A DNA stretch of 64,000 nt, taken from NCBI GenBank assembly GCA_963836015.1, contig CAWIIF010000002.1, forward strand, positions 682,001 through 746,000, in the 5' to 3' direction. The stretch comes from CAWCDJ01 sp963836015. GTDB lineage: Bacteria; Acidobacteriota; Terriglobia; Bryobacterales; Bryobacteraceae. Both the position numbers and the translations under genes were made by a program. Below the pieces are notes generated by a model. The model worked only from the letters and a program-made list of their open reading frames with translations. It did no database searches and was not told where the DNA came from. Below, piece by piece: positions 62,483 through 64,000 of the stretch (the first letter of the stretch is position 1; every line of letters starts with the position of its first letter).

Positions 62483-63531
62483 AAGAGCCGGATCGGTTTC
62501 TCCGCCCGCGCCAGGACGCGGCCGATTCGCCGGGCCCCTTCGAGCGAGCGCTCGAGCGCGGCTGCGTCGGATTCGGATAGCGCGATCAGCAGCCCACCGG
62601 AGGTCTGCGGATCGTAGAGCAGGTCTTCGACTTCACGGGCGATCGGGATTTCGGCCGCCACCGCGCAGGCGATGAACTCCCGGTTGTTGTTCAGTCCGCC
62701 CGGAATGGCGCCGCGCCGGGCATAATCCAGGGCGCCAGGCAGGAAGGGAACGGCGTCCACGGCGATCTCGAGGGTCACGCCGCTGGCCACCGCCATCTCG
62801 CGCGCGTGGCCGAGCAGACCGAAGCCCGTTACGTCGGTGCAGCCGTGTACATCGAGCCGCAGCATCTCTTCGCAGGCGCGGCGGTTGAGCGCGAGCATGG
62901 ATCGGGTAGCTTCCTCCACGTGCGCGGCGGCCGCCATCTCCCGCTTCACGGCAGTGGCGATGACTCCGGTGCCGAGCCGCTTGGTGAACACCAGGGCGTC
63001 CCCCGGGCACGCGCCGGAGTTCGCCAACACGCGGTCCGGATGCACCGTGCCCGTGACCGCATATCCAAACTTGATTTCGTCATCCGCGACGCTGTGTCCG
63101 CCCAGGATGGAGCAGGCGGCCTCGTGCATCTTGTCGGCGCCGCCGCGAAGGATCTGCCGCAGGTCTTCCATCTCTCCCTTCGCCGGCCACGCCAGGATGG
63201 AGAGCGACGAGATGGGCCGCCCGCCCATGGCATAGACATCGCTCAGGGAATTAGCGGCCGCGATTGCACCGTAAGTGTATGGATCGTCGACGATTGGCGT
63301 GAAGAAGTCCACCGTCTGCACGAGGGCGAGCTCGGGCGTCAGCTTGTACACGCCGGCATCGTCGGCGGTATCAAACCCGATCAGCACGTTTTCATCCGGC
63401 CAGCGAGGTACGGCGGCCAGCACCTGGTCCAACAACTTTGGACTCAGCTTGGACGCTCAACCCGCGGCCTTCACGTGGGCTGTAAGCTTCTTAATGCCGC
63501 TTCCCGAGGGACGCGGCTCCAAATCACGCAT
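62479..63531 (-). CDS. selD: Selenide, water dikinase with in-frame TGA (probable selenocysteine at residue 25)
   Basis: SelD makes selenophosphate from selenide and ATP for selenocysteine and selenouridine synthesis. A plain reading would start at TTG 63435 (LLDQVLAAV) and lack the catalytic N-terminus. Upstream in the same frame, past TGA 63457-63459, the codons read KKLTAHVKAAG-TGA-ASKLSP back to ATG 63529-63531. This places TGA exactly where SelD has its catalytic Cys or Sec, three residues before the essential Lys (U-x-x-K, Lys28). With it the protein has 350 residues, the normal size. ATP-binding GGHSV and DVTGFGLLGHA motifs are intact. Overlaps pyrF by ATGA. Confidence 0.9.
63424..63447 (-). 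promoter_or_regulatory. Candidate bacterial SECIS stem-loop in selD
   Basis: Starting 10 bases after the TGA, the minus-strand RNA can fold as CUG-A-GUCCAA / AGUUG loop / UUGGAC-CAG. This is nine base pairs with one bulged A and a five-base loop with G in its second position, the loop beginning 20 bases after the UGA. Spacing and shape fit the SelB-binding SECIS rules for bacteria. It lies inside the coding region, as expected. Confidence 0.65.
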
Positions 63532-63537
63532 TAGAAC

Positions 63538-63543
63538 TATAAT
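63538..63543 (+). promoter_or_regulatory. -10 box of the last gene, probably leaderless
   Basis: TATAAT lies only 6 bases before the ATG at 63550 of the plus-strand gene, in the 18-base gap to divergent selD. Transcription would start at or next to the start codon. No clear -35 box is visible. Confidence 0.5.
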
Positions 63544-63549
63544 AGCGGG

Positions 63550-64000
63550 ATGCGACGCATCTCCCTGCTGCTGGCCGTGCTCCTGCTGGGCCTGGCTTTC
63601 ACCCTGGTATCGCGCGAGCCCGACGCGCGGTTGAGAAAAGCGTATCGGGCGGCCGAGCGCAGTGGATGGATTCAGGTGCACCTCGAGGGTGCGCCGCGGG
63701 ACATCGGCTTTCAGCACGGCTACCTGCTCTCGGCGGAGATCCAGGACAACTTCCACGCCATCTCGACCGAGATGGTCCACGACGAGAAAAAGGACTGGGC
63801 ATTCTTCCGCAATGCGGCGGAGGTGGTCTTCTGGCCGCACGTCGAGCAGGAGTACCGCGACGAATTGAACGGCATCGTCGAGGGCCTGAAGGCGCGGAAC
63901 TCGAAGCTCGACCTGTGGGACATCGTCGCCATGAACGCGTGGCTCGAACTGCCGTATTACGACAAGTGGTACAACCAGCAGCATCCCGGCACGGAAGCCG
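63550..64000 (+). CDS. Secreted C45-peptidase/phospholipase B-like protein, 3' end cut by window
   Basis: The first 150 residues are visible. A signal peptide (MRRISLLLAVLLLGLAFTLVS) is followed by VHLEGAPRDIGFQHGYLLSAEI, a G-x-P-x-x-I-G-x-Q-H-G motif typical of proteins of the acyl-CoA:6-aminopenicillanate acyltransferase/phospholipase B-like Ntn-hydrolase group, and by LNGIVEGLKARN. The catalytic region lies mainly beyond the window, so activity cannot be judged. Divergent from selD. Confidence 0.65.
   Translation, partial: MRRISLLLAVLLLGLAFTLVSREPDARLRKAYRAAERSGWIQVHLEGAPRDIGFQHGYLLSAEIQDNFHAISTEMVHDEKKDWAFFRNAAEVVFWPHVEQEYRDELNGIVEGLKARNSKLDLWDIVAMNAWLELPYYDKWYNQQHPGTEA

Noticed and set aside
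62479..63435. Short selD starting at TTG 63435
   Set aside because: It would lack the catalytic Cys/Sec and Lys. The frame upstream of the TGA is clearly SelD-like and supported by a SECIS-like hairpin.

Overview
The window looks like chromosomal DNA of a soil-type acidobacterium of the Solibacter/Bryobacter kind. I infer this from the high G+C content and from a family mix typical of that group: two large orphan MacB/FtsX-like permeases, a VWFA-type secreted protein beside an Oar-like TonB-dependent receptor, a CRTAC1/ASPIC FG-GAP protein, a DUF1080 sugar hydrolase, a DUF4038 hydrolase and a PadR-controlled ABC exporter. No rRNA, tRNA, CRISPR array or intact insertion sequence was seen. No database search was possible, so names rest on motif recognition.

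Layout. 1-8.5 kb: partial sucC, trpD, a 44-residue membrane peptide ahead of a tandem universal stress protein, a DUF4038 hydrolase, and a compact minus-strand operon (ICL/PEP-mutase-family lyase, LeuC-like and LeuD-like subunits, decarboxylating dehydrogenase). 8.7-16.6 kb: a giant GT2-GtrA-GT-C fusion, a short-barrel Omp85-like protein, and an MFS transporter/acyl-CoA ligase pair whose ligase is frameshifted. 16.7-28.8 kb: response regulator, patatin, small zinc-ribbon proteins, a HAD phosphatase fused to a zinc ribbon, an S41 homologue lacking its catalytic Ser/Lys, cytochrome c, tricorn-like protease, beta-propeller and methyltransferase. 28.7-34 kb: ABC exporter (two frameshifts) divergent from its PadR regulator across a palindromic operator, then an FG-GAP protein. 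34-47.8 kb: two ADOP permeases flanking GH51-like, 5'-nucleotidase-like, VWFA and TonB-receptor genes (the receptor has three frameshifts). 47.8-56 kb: a large radical SAM enzyme resembling the tetraether/membrane-spanning lipid synthase group, cytochrome c, VOC protein, amidohydrolase, a QYPPG-repeat secreted protein, DUF1080 and a cysteine-rich ferredoxin-type protein. 56-64 kb: a MacA/MacB-ATPase/MacB-permease operon, an MDR oxidoreductase, a graveyard of gene remnants, and a selD-pyrF-DUF72 operon.

The most striking item is selD. The frame continues upstream of the apparent TTG start through an in-frame TGA exactly at the catalytic Cys/Sec position, to an ATG at 63531. A stem-loop with the geometry of a bacterial SECIS follows the TGA. 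This implies that selenide-water dikinase is itself a selenoprotein here and that the organism decodes selenocysteine.

Other themes: (i) a dispersed family of GC-rich palindromes sits directly 3' of genes at five places; (ii) there are six single-base frameshifts in four otherwise well-preserved genes, which suggests either indel sequencing error or recent decay; (iii) several promoters have TATAAT only 6-7 bases before a start codon, which suggests leaderless transcripts.
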